From: JBAZOY01 sp041648505
GTDB taxonomy: Bacteria > Desulfobacterota > Syntrophia > Syntrophales > CG2-30-49-12
DNA: 27,879 nt
Assembly (NCBI GenBank): GCA_041648505.1
Contig: JBAZOY010000032.1
Coordinates: 1-27,879, forward strand
Direction of reading: 5' to 3'
The translations under genes and the position numbers were made by a program. Positions within the stretch are counted from its first letter, which is position 1, and the number at the start of each line of letters is the position of its first letter. Positions 8,183 to 17,306 of the stretch are shown here, one piece after another. The notes beneath the pieces were generated by a model. The model had not been told where the DNA came from and ran no database searches. It was given only the letters and a program-made list of their open reading frames with translations.

Positions 8183-8499
8183 TGATGAACAACTGCCGCG
8201 GCAAGCCATACTCCAAAGCTTGAAACAAGGACAATGGGTAAGGGCAGGTGTTTCTTGAAGCATAATAGTGCAACAAGAAAAAACAGGATGGTAGGTAAAA
8301 TCCCCCAAAGCGCACCTTTGGTAAAATTCTGCATGGTGTTAGGGTTACCTTCATTTTCAATATACATCCAGATCAGGACCAGGGCACCGGTAAGCGGCAT
8401 CACGCCGATCAGTCCGGCAGCCGAAGGCAGCTTCTTGCCGATTGCGGTGGCTGCGAGAATAACGATGACACTTATAAATGTCTTGAGAAAGAGTTGCAT
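8167..8499 (-). CDS. DUF3147 family small membrane protein
   Basis: This 110-residue protein is made almost entirely of hydrophobic segments (about residues 5-23, 28-48, 60-82 and 86-105). It matches the DUF3147 pattern: AAGLIGVMPLTGALVLIWMY near residues 27-46, FTKGALWGILPTILFF near 59-74 and a terminal VWLAAAVVHQWVL. The function of the family is unknown. It lies 34 bases after the MOT1-family transporter on the same strand and is probably co-transcribed; it may be an accessory subunit, which is inference only. Confidence 0.75.
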   Translation of the reverse strand: MQLFLKTFISVIVILAATAIGKKLPSAAGLIGVMPLTGALVLIWMYIENEGNPNTMQNFTKGALWGILPTILFFLVALLCFKKHLPLPIVLVSSFGVWLAAAVVHQWVLR

Positions 8500-8533
8500 A
8501 GTTTCTTTTATATGCTTCTGTAATGACAGGCTG

Positions 8534-9658
8534 CTAAATTTTTATCCATTTTCGCTTTAACGCATTGTCGAGGACCACCCCGACAATGAAAGCCACCCCC
8601 ATATTCCACATGGCAAATCCCGCTACAATAAGCATAACATAAAAGTCAGTCTTATCATTACCGATATCTCTCACTACCAGTGCCAGTTCGGCACCGGCAA
8701 AAAAGAGGATCACCCCCAGAATCGCATCAGGGAAGATTTTAAAGATAAGAGCTACAGAATCGCTGAAAAATAAGGCAATAATAATAACAATTGTCCCGAG
8801 TATGACCAGAGCGCCGCCTGTTCTTGCTCCGAAGCGGACATGTCCTGCCATTCCGCCGGCACCGTGACACATGGGAACGCCTCCAAAGAGAGGCGAGATG
8901 ATATTCATAATTCCGGTGGAGATGGCCATTTTTTTTTCTGTTACCGGTCTGTCGCTAAAAAGTTTGTTGTTTTCAGCAGTTATTGCAACAACAGCATTGC
9001 CCAGGGTCAGTGGTATCTGGGGTAAGGCAAAGAGCAATGTGCCTTTGATAGTATCATCTAAAGTTAATTTACCGAGGGTAAATTCAGGCAGTTTAAAGGC
9101 GATGGTTATATTTGCCAGTTCGGAGATCAGTCCGGGATTCATGATAATCGCGGATGCGACACCGATGATTAAGAGGACAAACATCGCCGGTATTTTTGGA
9201 TTTGTCAAAAGGAGATAAGTAATGACGAGGGCGATACCGGCCAGTAAAAAGTTCGTCTGCATACGGTTAATCCCCCCCACAATGAACGAAAGTCCCAGTC
9301 CTAACATAATCCCGCGCACCACGGATTTGCTGGCAAGTTTAGTTACTGTTTTGACCATCCCTGTTGTACCCATGATAAGCCAGAAGAGGCCGGTGGTAAG
9401 ACCGGCGCCAAAAAGCATCGAAGGAGTCACACCTCCGGCAATGGCCGCAGCCCCTATGGCCTTCATGGGCTGAATCGGGATCGGAGTTTTGTAATATAAC
9501 CCCGCAACGATTTTGGAAAGGCCGAACATTAATAAAATTCCCAGGGGATCAATGCCTACGATTGTAATATAGGCGACGACGAAGGGTATTAACGTCCCGA
9601 TATCACCAAAGGCGCCAGCCCATTCCATACGTGTATAGCTGTTTTTTTGTGGACTCAT
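8534..9658 (-). CDS. MOT1-family sulfate/molybdate transporter
   Basis: This inner-membrane oxyanion transporter has about ten hydrophobic helices over 374 residues. The MOT1/SulP-like signatures are EWAGAFGDIGTLIPFVVAY at about residues 12-30 and TPIPIQPMKAIGAAAIAGG at about 58-76, plus a GGVPMCHGAGGMAGHVRFGA loop near residue 265. There is no cytoplasmic STAS domain, unlike SulP permeases. Family members carry molybdate or sulfate; the sequence does not decide between them. The ATG lies seven bases after the stop of the giant activase gene, so the two are translated from one message. A molybdate or sulfate need linked to the upstream redox enzyme is inference. Confidence 0.85.
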   Translation of the reverse strand: MSPQKNSYTRMEWAGAFGDIGTLIPFVVAYITIVGIDPLGILLMFGLSKIVAGLYYKTPIPIQPMKAIGAAAIAGGVTPSMLFGAGLTTGLFWLIMGTTGMVKTVTKLASKSVVRGIMLGLGLSFIVGGINRMQTNFLLAGIALVITYLLLTNPKIPAMFVLLIIGVASAIIMNPGLISELANITIAFKLPEFTLGKLTLDDTIKGTLLFALPQIPLTLGNAVVAITAENNKLFSDRPVTEKKMAISTGIMNIISPLFGGVPMCHGAGGMAGHVRFGARTGGALVILGTIVIIIALFFSDSVALIFKIFPDAILGVILFFAGAELALVVRDIGNDKTDFYVMLIVAGFAMWNMGVAFIVGVVLDNALKRKWIKI

Positions 9659-9665
9659 TTTCTCT

Positions 9666-12600
9666 TTATCCTCTCATTTCTCTGTGTATCCTTACTGCCT
9701 GCAGCAGAAAAACTTCCAGCTTCGCTGTAATGATCTGGGGAAACTGGTTCCCGTCGCTTTCTATGGCGAGAAACGGAAGTTCCCGGATATTTTTAAGAGT
9801 ATTTTTTCTTTTTATGTGATGCTTACCTGATGGTGATGATTTCCAATCTGTACTCATCTCTTTCGTCAGGATGGCCTCCGCTAAACGATTAGGCATGCAC
9901 CCAAAAGGTCCGATGGATATTACCCCGCAGTAAGGATCAAGTATCTCGGTTACGGCTGAACCGACAGTCATTATGGCCTCACCTACCAATGCCGGATTGA
10001 TCAAATGTTGTGCGTTGCTGATCAGGTGATCCACGTTCTCCAGTTTGTATTGAAGCAGGTTTGACCTGACCATGATTTCCTTGAATGCTCTCTCATAGCT
10101 TTTCATCCATCTTGATCTCAAAAAGAGGGCGAGCCTTTTCCTGGGGTTTGGTTTGTCACTGGAGAGATTTTTCAGATAACACCAGTCCGTGTAGTAAATC
10201 CATTCCGGAACACTGGAAACTTTTGTGGCCAGGCCGTGCTCTGCCAGCTTTTCCACAAGGAACTGTCTTGAAAGATCGTCGTGACGAACAAATATTTCAC
10301 CGGTGAGTAAAACCATGGGAATATCCTGCGGGGGTCTTTTTAGAGGTATTGCCTTCAGATTTTCTGCGATATTGGAGAGGGTTTTTTTTATCTCCCCGAA
10401 GTCGGGTGATCTTTCTAACAGCTCAATAATCCTGCTACACTCATTATCATAGGCAACAAGAGCAGAAGTCCTGTCCTTTGCAACCACGAGGAGAAGGGAA
10501 TAAATATCAGCCATGATATCGGATATTACAAGGGCAGACCATAGTTTCAGGGTGAAACCATTTTCGGCGAAACCGTTGTAACTGTTTTCCGAGTTAAGTG
10601 AAAACAGGGCAACATTCTCTATCCCTGCCCGAGAGATCAACTGGCTGATAAAAATGGAGTATTGACCGAACCGGCATGGTCCTGCCGTTGTGGGCATAAA
10701 ATAAACGAGGAACTCGTCATCCGTTTCCCTGGTTTGTAAATATTTCAGGAGACTGCCCGTAGTCAGCAGGAGGGGAAGGCATTCTTTGCAACTCGTATTG
10801 CCCCTGCCCAGTTTTAGTACCTCCTCATCGGCGGGTGGGAGGGCAGTGGCATGGATACCCGTGGATCTGAATACAGCAGCGGTAGTTTCGCTGGTAAGCT
10901 TACCCATGGAGGGAAGAACAAGGTGGACATGGGGGTGATCAAATGGATACTCTCTACCGTTTGCACCTACGAAGACCTGCTTTTTGTAATCAAAATACGC
11001 TTTGGAAGGCGTTGAATGAATCGGGTTAGAGAGGCTTTTCTTTTCTATTTCCCTGTAATTTTTTATGATATCCAGGAATGCCTCGATCCGGGTCTCCAAC
11101 CCGGCATCGGCTACGTGGCTATCCAGTTCGAGGGTAAGAAAGGGTTTCCTTCCCATAATGTTGCGAAAGTATCCCACGAGGAATGAATCCGGACCACAGG
11201 AAAAATTTGTAATATAACATCCGAAAAGTTGTGGATGTTTTTCCACGAATCTTGCAGCTTTGAGGATCACCTGTCCTGCCGACCAGTACATCCCGTCATC
11301 GACTGCTTCCTCCTCGAAGGGGAGAAAATCACAGGGGATCGCCGCCACTCCCCGGGAGGAAAATTTCCGGGGAATTCCCATATTTGCCTCTGATACAAAG
11401 GCATTATATGATCTGCCGAAGATGACAACCGCATACTGTTCTTTTTTCTCCTCCAGCTCATGGAGAAACTTGACCCCGCTCTCCTTTATTTCTTCCATGA
11501 CCAGTTTTTGAATCTTCACGGCCTCCTTGAAGGCATGACGTGACTTTCCCCTTCCACACCCCAACTTTTCTCCTGTGTCGATAAAGGCATCCCCCGCCGC
11601 CTCATAACCTGCGGAAAAATCAATGACCGGCTTGATCACTTTTTCTTCAAGAATCAGCTTCCTGAATGTTTCCTGATCTTTGAAGGCGCTGGTGAGATAA
11701 TAAGGTTCACCCTGGGAAAGTGGACAGGTTGTGCTTTGCATGTGGCCATTTCCCACATACATTCCTTTTAGTTGAGGAAGAAACAGGTAATCCGGCTTCT
11801 TTTTCAGGAGATGCGAGAGAAAACCATGGGCGATTTCAGCAGGGTAGCAAAACGGTGCCCTGGCTCTATCGACTCCCTCCTGCTCAGAAATTTCCGGCAG
11901 CACTATCTGAAACCCGAGGCGGGAGAAAAAATGGCGGTACAAGGGATAGTAGGTGTTGACTAAGAAAGATTTATTAATCCCAATCGTTCTGTAGCTGTTT
12001 TCTTTTCCTGACTCTTCCGGGGGGGGCGTATGCTTGTGGAAAATAAGGTTTTCACGGTTTCTTACAAAATCTAACTTTTCCGAATCAACATGGATATTGA
12101 AACGTAGATTGTACCATCTATTACAGGCGCCTCCGAAAGGATAGGTCTTCCCCTCTATCCTGATCCTTGCGATCTCACATTTCCGATCGCACTTCTCCTT
12201 TCCTCCCGGACAGATGAAAGGCTTTTCATGCTCTATAGTTCTGTCCTTTAAAGTTCTGAGAGAAAATGCTCTTTCTTCCATGAAAGAAAGCTGTAGTCTG
12301 CGTTTTATTTCAAGGGCGACACCAAAGGCACCCATCAGTCCTGCCTCCGGTGGCACAATGATCCGCTTTCCCGTGAGAGAAGCCATAGCTACAGGCACCG
12401 CCCGATTGTAGCAGACGCCGCCCTGCATAAATATGGTGTTTCCCACAGGTCTGTTTCCCTTTACTCTGTTGCTGTAGTTCATGCAGATTGAATATACAAG
12501 ACCGGCAATAATGTCCTCTTTTGTCATGCCTTCGTGGGCGGCATTTTTTATATCACTGCTGATAAAAGCGGCACATTGATCATTGAAATTTGGTGGTTTC

Positions 12601-13991
12601 TGTCCGCAGAGCGCAATATCTTCAATTTCCTCTACCTCAATCCCCATCGTTTCTTTCGCCGCCTCCTCAAGGAAAGAACCAGTTCCCGCGCTGCAGGCGT
12701 CATTCATGGCGTAATCCGAGGGCACGCCATTTGTTATGCAGGTATATTTTGCGTCCTGTCCTCCAATCTCGAAGATGGTATCTACTTCCTGGTTGAAAAA
12801 GATTGCGCCGGTGGCGTGGGCAATGATCTCATTGACGATTCCCTCGGTCATGGCGTGCAGTCCTGCTATCTGTCTGCCGGAGCCGGTTACTCCCACGCCG
12901 ACAATGCGTATTTTATCTTCAAGATCACCGAGCTGGGCATGGAGACCGGCATAACATTCTCTTGATGCCTGTACAGGATTGCCCTTCGTTCTCAAATATA
13001 CGGAAGTTAGTATCTTGTCGTCCTCAATCCTGAGGAGAACAGCTTTTGTAGTGGTTGATCCAACATCGACCCCTAAAATGCAGCGGTCACCCTCCCTGGC
13101 AGTTCCCCTTTCCATGGTCTTGAAATCAACCATGTCCCGAAAATCATTCAGAGGAGGAAGATATGAAAATGAACCTTCTCCCTCTCTGAAAAGTTTTTCT
13201 GACGGAGGCATGGGGATAGTTTTATGATTCAAAGCCCACATTGCTGTGCCGAGTGCTTCGAAATAGGGTGCCTCTTTCGGGACAATAATATTGTTGATTT
13301 TACTTTGCAGACAGTTGATCAGGACAGGATTCTGGGCAGTACCGCCGATAATCACAATATTGTTCCTGGAGATATGCTTCATAATCTCCAGAATTTTGCC
13401 GGCCATCATTTCGCATAACCCGGCTGCAATGCGTCCTTTTGGTATGCCTTTGTTTGTTGCGTGTGTGCAATCACTCTTGCAGAAAACGCTACAACGTCCG
13501 GAAACCTTATAGGGCGCCTCTTGACGGGCAAGATTAATCGCCTCTGGAAGAGAAATGCCTAACCTACGGATCTGCTGCAGAAAAAACTCGCCTGTACCCG
13601 AGGCACATTTATTACCTGTCTGGACAGAGCAGATCCTTCCATCCTTGTCTGGGACGTAAATCATGAACGTTTCCCCTCCGGCGCTTACAATGGCGTCGAG
13701 GTTATTACCGTTCATGTTTAAATGGGGCAGTGCAGATTCTACAGCTTCCACTTCTGAAATAGAGGAGAGATTAACGGTATGTCTGAACTTTCTCCCCGTG
13801 ATCGCAACCCGGTAAGAACCGTTCCCTGCTAAATCTTTGAGCAGCTCAAGGAGTGCTTCTCTTGGATTACCGTCATGGGGTCTGACATGGGTAAATACAG
13901 TCTCAATACAGTTATCCTTTCCCTTTTCGATTGCAACTGCGGAAAGGGTCGTGGCACCGATGCATATTCCGAGACCTTTCAGTTCTTTCAT
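9666..13991 (-). CDS. Giant dual-ASKHA acyl-CoA dehydratase activase-related protein
   Basis: This 1441-residue protein fuses two BadF/BadG/HgdC-type ATPase domains to dehydratase-component-like regions. ASKHA 1 (about 1-255) has a degenerate first phosphate motif (GICIGATT, Cys in place of Asp) but keeps CASGTGEF (Cys129). ASKHA 2 (about 303-565) has GVDVGSTTTK, VTGSGR, EIGGQDAKY, CSAGTGSF (Cys433) and MQGGVCYNR, so it should bind ATP and a subunit-bridging [4Fe-4S] cluster. A Cys cluster follows (594, 601, 605, 623). Residues about 669-960 resemble DUF2229, with SCGPDSF (Cys932). The C-terminal half has CKEC (1068/1071), GPCRFGQY (1105) and CGVISIGPFGCMPNR (1355/1365), resembling HgdB/double-cubane proteins. 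Known relatives use ATP to push electrons to very low potential; the acceptor here is unknown. The length is usual for this family. It sits 44 bases after the flavodoxin gene and seven before the transporter. Confidence 0.85.
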   Translation of the reverse strand: MKELKGLGICIGATTLSAVAIEKGKDNCIETVFTHVRPHDGNPREALLELLKDLAGNGSYRVAITGRKFRHTVNLSSISEVEAVESALPHLNMNGNNLDAIVSAGGETFMIYVPDKDGRICSVQTGNKCASGTGEFFLQQIRRLGISLPEAINLARQEAPYKVSGRCSVFCKSDCTHATNKGIPKGRIAAGLCEMMAGKILEIMKHISRNNIVIIGGTAQNPVLINCLQSKINNIIVPKEAPYFEALGTAMWALNHKTIPMPPSEKLFREGEGSFSYLPPLNDFRDMVDFKTMERGTAREGDRCILGVDVGSTTTKAVLLRIEDDKILTSVYLRTKGNPVQASRECYAGLHAQLGDLEDKIRIVGVGVTGSGRQIAGLHAMTEGIVNEIIAHATGAIFFNQEVDTIFEIGGQDAKYTCITNGVPSDYAMNDACSAGTGSFLEEAAKETMGIEVEEIEDIALCGQKPPNFNDQCAAFISSDIKNAAHEGMTKEDIIAGLVYSICMNYSNRVKGNRPVGNTIFMQGGVCYNRAVPVAMASLTGKRIIVPPEAGLMGAFGVALEIKRRLQLSFMEERAFSLRTLKDRTIEHEKPFICPGGKEKCDRKCEIARIRIEGKTYPFGGACNRWYNLRFNIHVDSEKLDFVRNRENLIFHKHTPPPEESGKENSYRTIGINKSFLVNTYYPLYRHFFSRLGFQIVLPEISEQEGVDRARAPFCYPAEIAHGFLSHLLKKKPDYLFLPQLKGMYVGNGHMQSTTCPLSQGEPYYLTSAFKDQETFRKLILEEKVIKPVIDFSAGYEAAGDAFIDTGEKLGCGRGKSRHAFKEAVKIQKLVMEEIKESGVKFLHELEEKKEQYAVVIFGRSYNAFVSEANMGIPRKFSSRGVAAIPCDFLPFEEEAVDDGMYWSAGQVILKAARFVEKHPQLFGCYITNFSCGPDSFLVGYFRNIMGRKPFLTLELDSHVADAGLETRIEAFLDIIKNYREIEKKSLSNPIHSTPSKAYFDYKKQVFVGANGREYPFDHPHVHLVLPSMGKLTSETTAAVFRSTGIHATALPPADEEVLKLGRGNTSCKECLPLLLTTGSLLKYLQTRETDDEFLVYFMPTTAGPCRFGQYSIFISQLISRAGIENVALFSLNSENSYNGFAENGFTLKLWSALVISDIMADIYSLLLVVAKDRTSALVAYDNECSRIIELLERSPDFGEIKKTLSNIAENLKAIPLKRPPQDIPMVLLTGEIFVRHDDLSRQFLVEKLAEHGLATKVSSVPEWIYYTDWCYLKNLSSDKPNPRKRLALFLRSRWMKSYERAFKEIMVRSNLLQYKLENVDHLISNAQHLINPALVGEAIMTVGSAVTEILDPYCGVISIGPFGCMPNRLAEAILTKEMSTDWKSSPSGKHHIKRKNTLKNIRELPFLAIESDGNQFPQIITAKLEVFLLQAVRIHREMRG

Positions 13992-14035
13992 CTCTTTCAG
14001 AAGATTCTCATCGAGATTACGGAAAAAACAGTTTT

Positions 14036-14524
14036 TTAGATGTCTCTCTTCAACTTTTGGACCAGTAAGGCTACTCTTTTTCCCAATTTTGCAGCATTGT
14101 CAGATGTATGTTGATCCGGCGCCCCAACACATGAAACACCGAAATGACCGGTTGCATCTAAAGGATCTCCCACGATAATCATGCCGTAGATCAGCAAAGT
14201 TTGAATAATGGACATCATTGTTGTCTCTTTTCCGCCGGAAGGATCCCCTGACGTTGTAAAGGCGGCGCCTATTTTATCTTCCATTTTGCGGCGAACGCCG
14301 ACAAATTTATCAAAAACTGCTTTCAATTCTGCCGCCATTCCTCCAAAATAGACGGGCGAACCGGCAATAATACCGTCAGAAGCTATAAAATCATCTTTCG
14401 TAACTTCAGATACTGATTTCAGGAGACAATTTACATTATCAACCTCTCCGACGCCCCTGGCAATTTCTTCAGCTAATTTTTTAGTGTGTCCTGACTTGGA
14501 ATAATACATAACTAAAACCTGCAT
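14036..14524 (-). CDS. Flavodoxin / WrbA-like NAD(P)H:quinone oxidoreductase family protein
   Basis: This short-chain flavodoxin has the FMN phosphate loop YYSKSGHTKKLAEEIARG at its N-terminus, GSPVYFGGMAAELKAVFD near residues 60-77 and TTSGDPSGGKETTMMSI near 93-109, which form the isoalloxazine contacts. I place the start at 14524 (MQVLVMYYSK), giving 162 residues. AGGAGG is ten bases upstream of this ATG but only one base before the alternative ATG at 14533, and an earlier ATG at 14572 lies at the -10 box. It is the first gene of the operon with the giant activase, so it may be that protein's electron donor; this is inference. WrbA-type quinone reduction is the alternative. Confidence 0.85.
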   Translation of the reverse strand: MQVLVMYYSKSGHTKKLAEEIARGVGEVDNVNCLLKSVSEVTKDDFIASDGIIAGSPVYFGGMAAELKAVFDKFVGVRRKMEDKIGAAFTTSGDPSGGKETTMMSIIQTLLIYGMIIVGDPLDATGHFGVSCVGAPDQHTSDNAAKLGKRVALLVQKLKRDI

Positions 14525-14563
14525 ATTTTTCATACCTCCTTGAAGGAAATTCCCCTTTAAAAG

Positions 14564-14592
14564 ATCATACACAACTTCTATATGGCTATCAA
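14564..14592 (-). promoter_or_regulatory. Promoter of the flavodoxin-activase-transporter operon
   Basis: On the minus strand TTGATA (14587-14592) and TATGAT (14564-14569) are 17 bases apart, near consensus. The flavodoxin start at 14524 is about 40 bases beyond the -10 box. This excludes an upstream start at 14572. Confidence 0.65.
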
Positions 14593-14638
14593 TCTAATTT
14601 TAGTTTAATTATCCGTAGATTTGCGGCTCTTATTTCTC

Positions 14639-14669
14639 TTGACAGATAAGCCTTCTTATTATTTATTAT
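14639..14669 (+). promoter_or_regulatory. Possible promoter of the YeiH-type gene
   Basis: A perfect TTGACA at 14639-14644 is followed by AT-rich candidates for -10 (TTTATT after 17 bases, TATTAT after 19). The gene starts about 190 bases further on, so a long leader would result. No other feature is evident in the 14593-14860 interval apart from the AAAGGAGG just before the start codon. Confidence 0.3.
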
Positions 14670-14860
14670 CTTTTTACGAAAGAGAATTTCGCGCATGCTG
14701 CCCCGTAAGTAAAATTAGTTTACAGATATATTTCTCACCTAAAAACCGGGCAGAGATATAAGGCGCACGTTAGAACCTTCACCCTTTCCCAGTGTAAAAA
14801 TGAGATTAAAAGCTAAAAATATTTTTTGACGACACGACGGTTAGTGAAAGGAGGAATCTC

Positions 14861-16219
14861 ATGGAAGAAGTAAAAAACCATATGGGATGGAAGGAATTAT
14901 ATCTAAAAGAGGATTGGTGGGCGATATATCTTGGGATCGGGATAGTAATAGCAGCAATAGCCTTTTTTTATGGAGGCAGTCCTTTCCTCAAATCTCTGAG
15001 TGTTCTTCCGCCTACCTGGACAGATTCTGCAAAAATTGTGGGGCATTTTTCGAGTAACATTGGATGGTATGTGCTGCAGTTCATCATCTGGTTGCTGATC
15101 TTCACTGTAAGTACAAGGGTAATGGGGTTTAGGTCCTCTGAGTATATTCTATCCTTTATCTTTCTGTATCTTCTATCAATTGTCACATTTATAATCGGAG
15201 CATATAAACCACTGAAATATTATGGATTTGAGGCACCACTTGTCGCTCTGTTACTGGGGCTTTTAATATCTAATTTCGTAAAGTTACCTAAGTGGATGGA
15301 TTCAGCGTTCAGGGTGGAATATTATATAAAGACCGGTATAGTTTTACTTGGGGCAACACTTCCCTTTACGCTCATTGTCTGGGCGGGTCCTACTGCCTTT
15401 CTGCAGGCAACCATTATTTCCGTAGTCACATGCCTGACTGTATACTTTGTAGGACATAAGCTCTTTGGACTTAGTAAGAGATTTAGTGCTGTTCTTGGGG
15501 TCGGCGGGGCTATTTGTGGTGTATCTGCTGCAATAGCAGTGGGTGGTGCGGTGAAGGCAAAAAAGGAAGATATTTCTGTTGCTATAGCGCTGGTAACTAT
15601 ATGGGCTATTGTTATGATTTTTTTTATACCCTATTTCTCAAAGTTATTAAATTTACATCCGGGACCGGTGGGTGCATGGGTTGGATCGTCTGAATTCGCT
15701 GATGCAGCAGGTTTTGCGGCCGCCACTGCCTATGGCAGCATGGTTGGCAATGAGGAACCTGCCATTAGAGCCTTTACCCTTATGAAAGTTATCGGAAGAG
15801 ATATATGGCTTGGTATATGGTCATTTATATTTGCCCTTATTGCATGTTTGAAGTGGGAAAAAGAGGAATGCGGCACAAAGCCTAACGCAGCTGAGATATG
15901 GTGGAGGTTCCCCAAGTTTGTGCTTGGTTTTCTTGTTGCATCGATTATTATTACAACAATTACGGCCGGCCATTCCCTTGCTGATTTTGAAAAGATTGTT
16001 GAACCGGGACTTATTGTTCCCATAAAAAATCTCAGGTCATGGGCTTTTATCTTCTGTTTCTTGAGCATCGGCCTGACTACGAGATTCAAGGAGTTAGCTG
16101 CTGCCGGTAAAAAGCCGTTTGGAGCGTTCACAATTGGTGTTATTGTTAATTGTATATTGGGTTTTGTGCTTTCCGTTATTTTACTTGGAGATTACTGGAT
16201 AAGAGTGACAACCCAGTGA
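14861..16219 (+). CDS. YeiH-family putative sulfate exporter
   Basis: This inner-membrane transporter of the YeiH family (UPF0324) has 452 residues and about eleven hydrophobic segments. Family hallmarks are EAPLVALLLGLLISN near residue 124, KTGIVLLGATLPF near 159, the glycine-rich GVGGAICGVSAAIAVGGAVKAK near 213-234, and VGSSEFADAAGFAAATAYG near 271-289. It has an N-terminal extension with two extra hydrophobic stretches compared with the short YeiH type. AAAGGAGG seven bases upstream fixes the ATG. The family is annotated as sulfate exporters by homology and has been linked to sulfur-compound regulators; the direction and substrate are not proven. It is transcribed divergently from the activase-MOT1 operon, so the shared 300-bp region may coordinate oxyanion traffic. 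Confidence 0.87.
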   Translation: MEEVKNHMGWKELYLKEDWWAIYLGIGIVIAAIAFFYGGSPFLKSLSVLPPTWTDSAKIVGHFSSNIGWYVLQFIIWLLIFTVSTRVMGFRSSEYILSFIFLYLLSIVTFIIGAYKPLKYYGFEAPLVALLLGLLISNFVKLPKWMDSAFRVEYYIKTGIVLLGATLPFTLIVWAGPTAFLQATIISVVTCLTVYFVGHKLFGLSKRFSAVLGVGGAICGVSAAIAVGGAVKAKKEDISVAIALVTIWAIVMIFFIPYFSKLLNLHPGPVGAWVGSSEFADAAGFAAATAYGSMVGNEEPAIRAFTLMKVIGRDIWLGIWSFIFALIACLKWEKEECGTKPNAAEIWWRFPKFVLGFLVASIIITTITAGHSLADFEKIVEPGLIVPIKNLRSWAFIFCFLSIGLTTRFKELAAAGKKPFGAFTIGVIVNCILGFVLSVILLGDYWIRVTTQ

Positions 16220-16356
16220 AAAACGATATAGAAAATGTTGAGAATATACGAGAGATTTGATTTAGTTCGCACCTTTTAATCCAATTTTTATTATTTAAAA
16301 AATGTTTCCATATTGGGCATATTCGATTTGATTTCCTTGGGGGTGATATAGATCAA

Positions 16357-17274
16357 ATGAAAAAGGATCTTTTGCGTGTTTGCGATCTGGAAAAATTAGA
16401 TTTTGAACTGATATTCGAAAAATCACATCGGCTTAAAAAAATGCTCAGAGATGGGGGTGAGCAAACCTATAAACCTCTAAAGGATAAGACACTGGGGATG
16501 ATTTTCGATAAATCGTCCACAAGGACACGCATTTCTTTTGAAGTGGGAATGTATCAGCTTGGAGGGATGGCCTTATTTCTAAGCAGCCGGGATACTCAGC
16601 TCGGGAGGGGTGAAATCATTGCCGATACGGCAAGGATTATGTCCAGGTATTTAGATGGTATTATGATCAGGACTTATTCCCAGAGTTCTGTTGAGGGATT
16701 TGCCGGATATGCAACAATACCGGTAATAAACGGTCTAACGGACCTTCTCCATCCCTGCCAGATATTGAGCGATCTCTTTACCATTATTGAAAAGAAAGGA
16801 AGTTACGAAAGCCTGAAGATTGCTTATGTGGGAGATGGGAATAATATAGCTAACTCCTGGATAGAAGCAGCTGCAAGGCTTCCCTTTCATCTTGCCCTTG
16901 CATGTCCCGAGGGGTATGACCCTGAAGCGGATATCCTTGAACGGGGGAGGAGAGAAGCGGAAAAGGGGATAACTTTCTGCCGCGATCCTTTGGATGCGGT
17001 GCAGGATGCCGATGTAGTTTATACTGATGTATGGACCAGTATGGGGCAGGAGGATGAGCGGGAGGAGCGGATACGGGCTCTGAAAGGATATCAGGTCAAC
17101 AAAGAACTGCTGAGCGTGGCGCAGAGAGATGTTATCGTCATGCATTGTCTCCCCGCCCATCGTGGAGAGGAGATAACGGCAGAGGTTATTGATGGTCCCC
17201 GTGCAGTGGTTTTTGACCAGGCGGAAAATCGCCTTCATGTCCAGAAAGCGATTCTGGAAATTTTACTCGGATAG
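16357..17274 (+). CDS. argF: Ornithine carbamoyltransferase
   Basis: It makes citrulline from ornithine and carbamoyl phosphate in cytoplasmic arginine biosynthesis. The carbamoyl-phosphate site STRTR is at residues 54-58, HPCQ at 132-135 and the ornithine-binding HCLPAHRG at 263-270; the N-D-G-D-type loop is YVGDGNNIANSW near 157-168. At 305 residues it has the usual length. GGGGGTGAT lies about ten bases before the ATG. The 137-bp upstream gap is AT-rich; I saw no convincing ArgR box or -35/-10 pair. It heads the argF-argG-argH-lipoprotein series with 32 bases to argG. Confidence 0.96.
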   Translation: MKKDLLRVCDLEKLDFELIFEKSHRLKKMLRDGGEQTYKPLKDKTLGMIFDKSSTRTRISFEVGMYQLGGMALFLSSRDTQLGRGEIIADTARIMSRYLDGIMIRTYSQSSVEGFAGYATIPVINGLTDLLHPCQILSDLFTIIEKKGSYESLKIAYVGDGNNIANSWIEAAARLPFHLALACPEGYDPEADILERGRREAEKGITFCRDPLDAVQDADVVYTDVWTSMGQEDEREERIRALKGYQVNKELLSVAQRDVIVMHCLPAHRGEEITAEVIDGPRAVVFDQAENRLHVQKAILEILLG

Positions 17275-17306
17275 ATCTTTCAACAAACGAGGAGAGGATT
17301 TAGATT

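Noticed and set aside
12534..12965. 143-codon plus-strand ORF and several other plus-strand ORFs inside the giant activase gene
   Set aside because: They lie antisense to strongly conserved ATPase motifs, have no ribosome sites and have no family character; they follow from codon use of the real gene.
16220..16356. ArgR operator or promoter before argF
   Set aside because: AT-rich, but I found no paired half-sites matching an Arg box and no well-spaced -35/-10 pair.
16735..17238. 167-codon minus-strand ORF opposite argF
   Set aside because: Shadow of a clear housekeeping gene.
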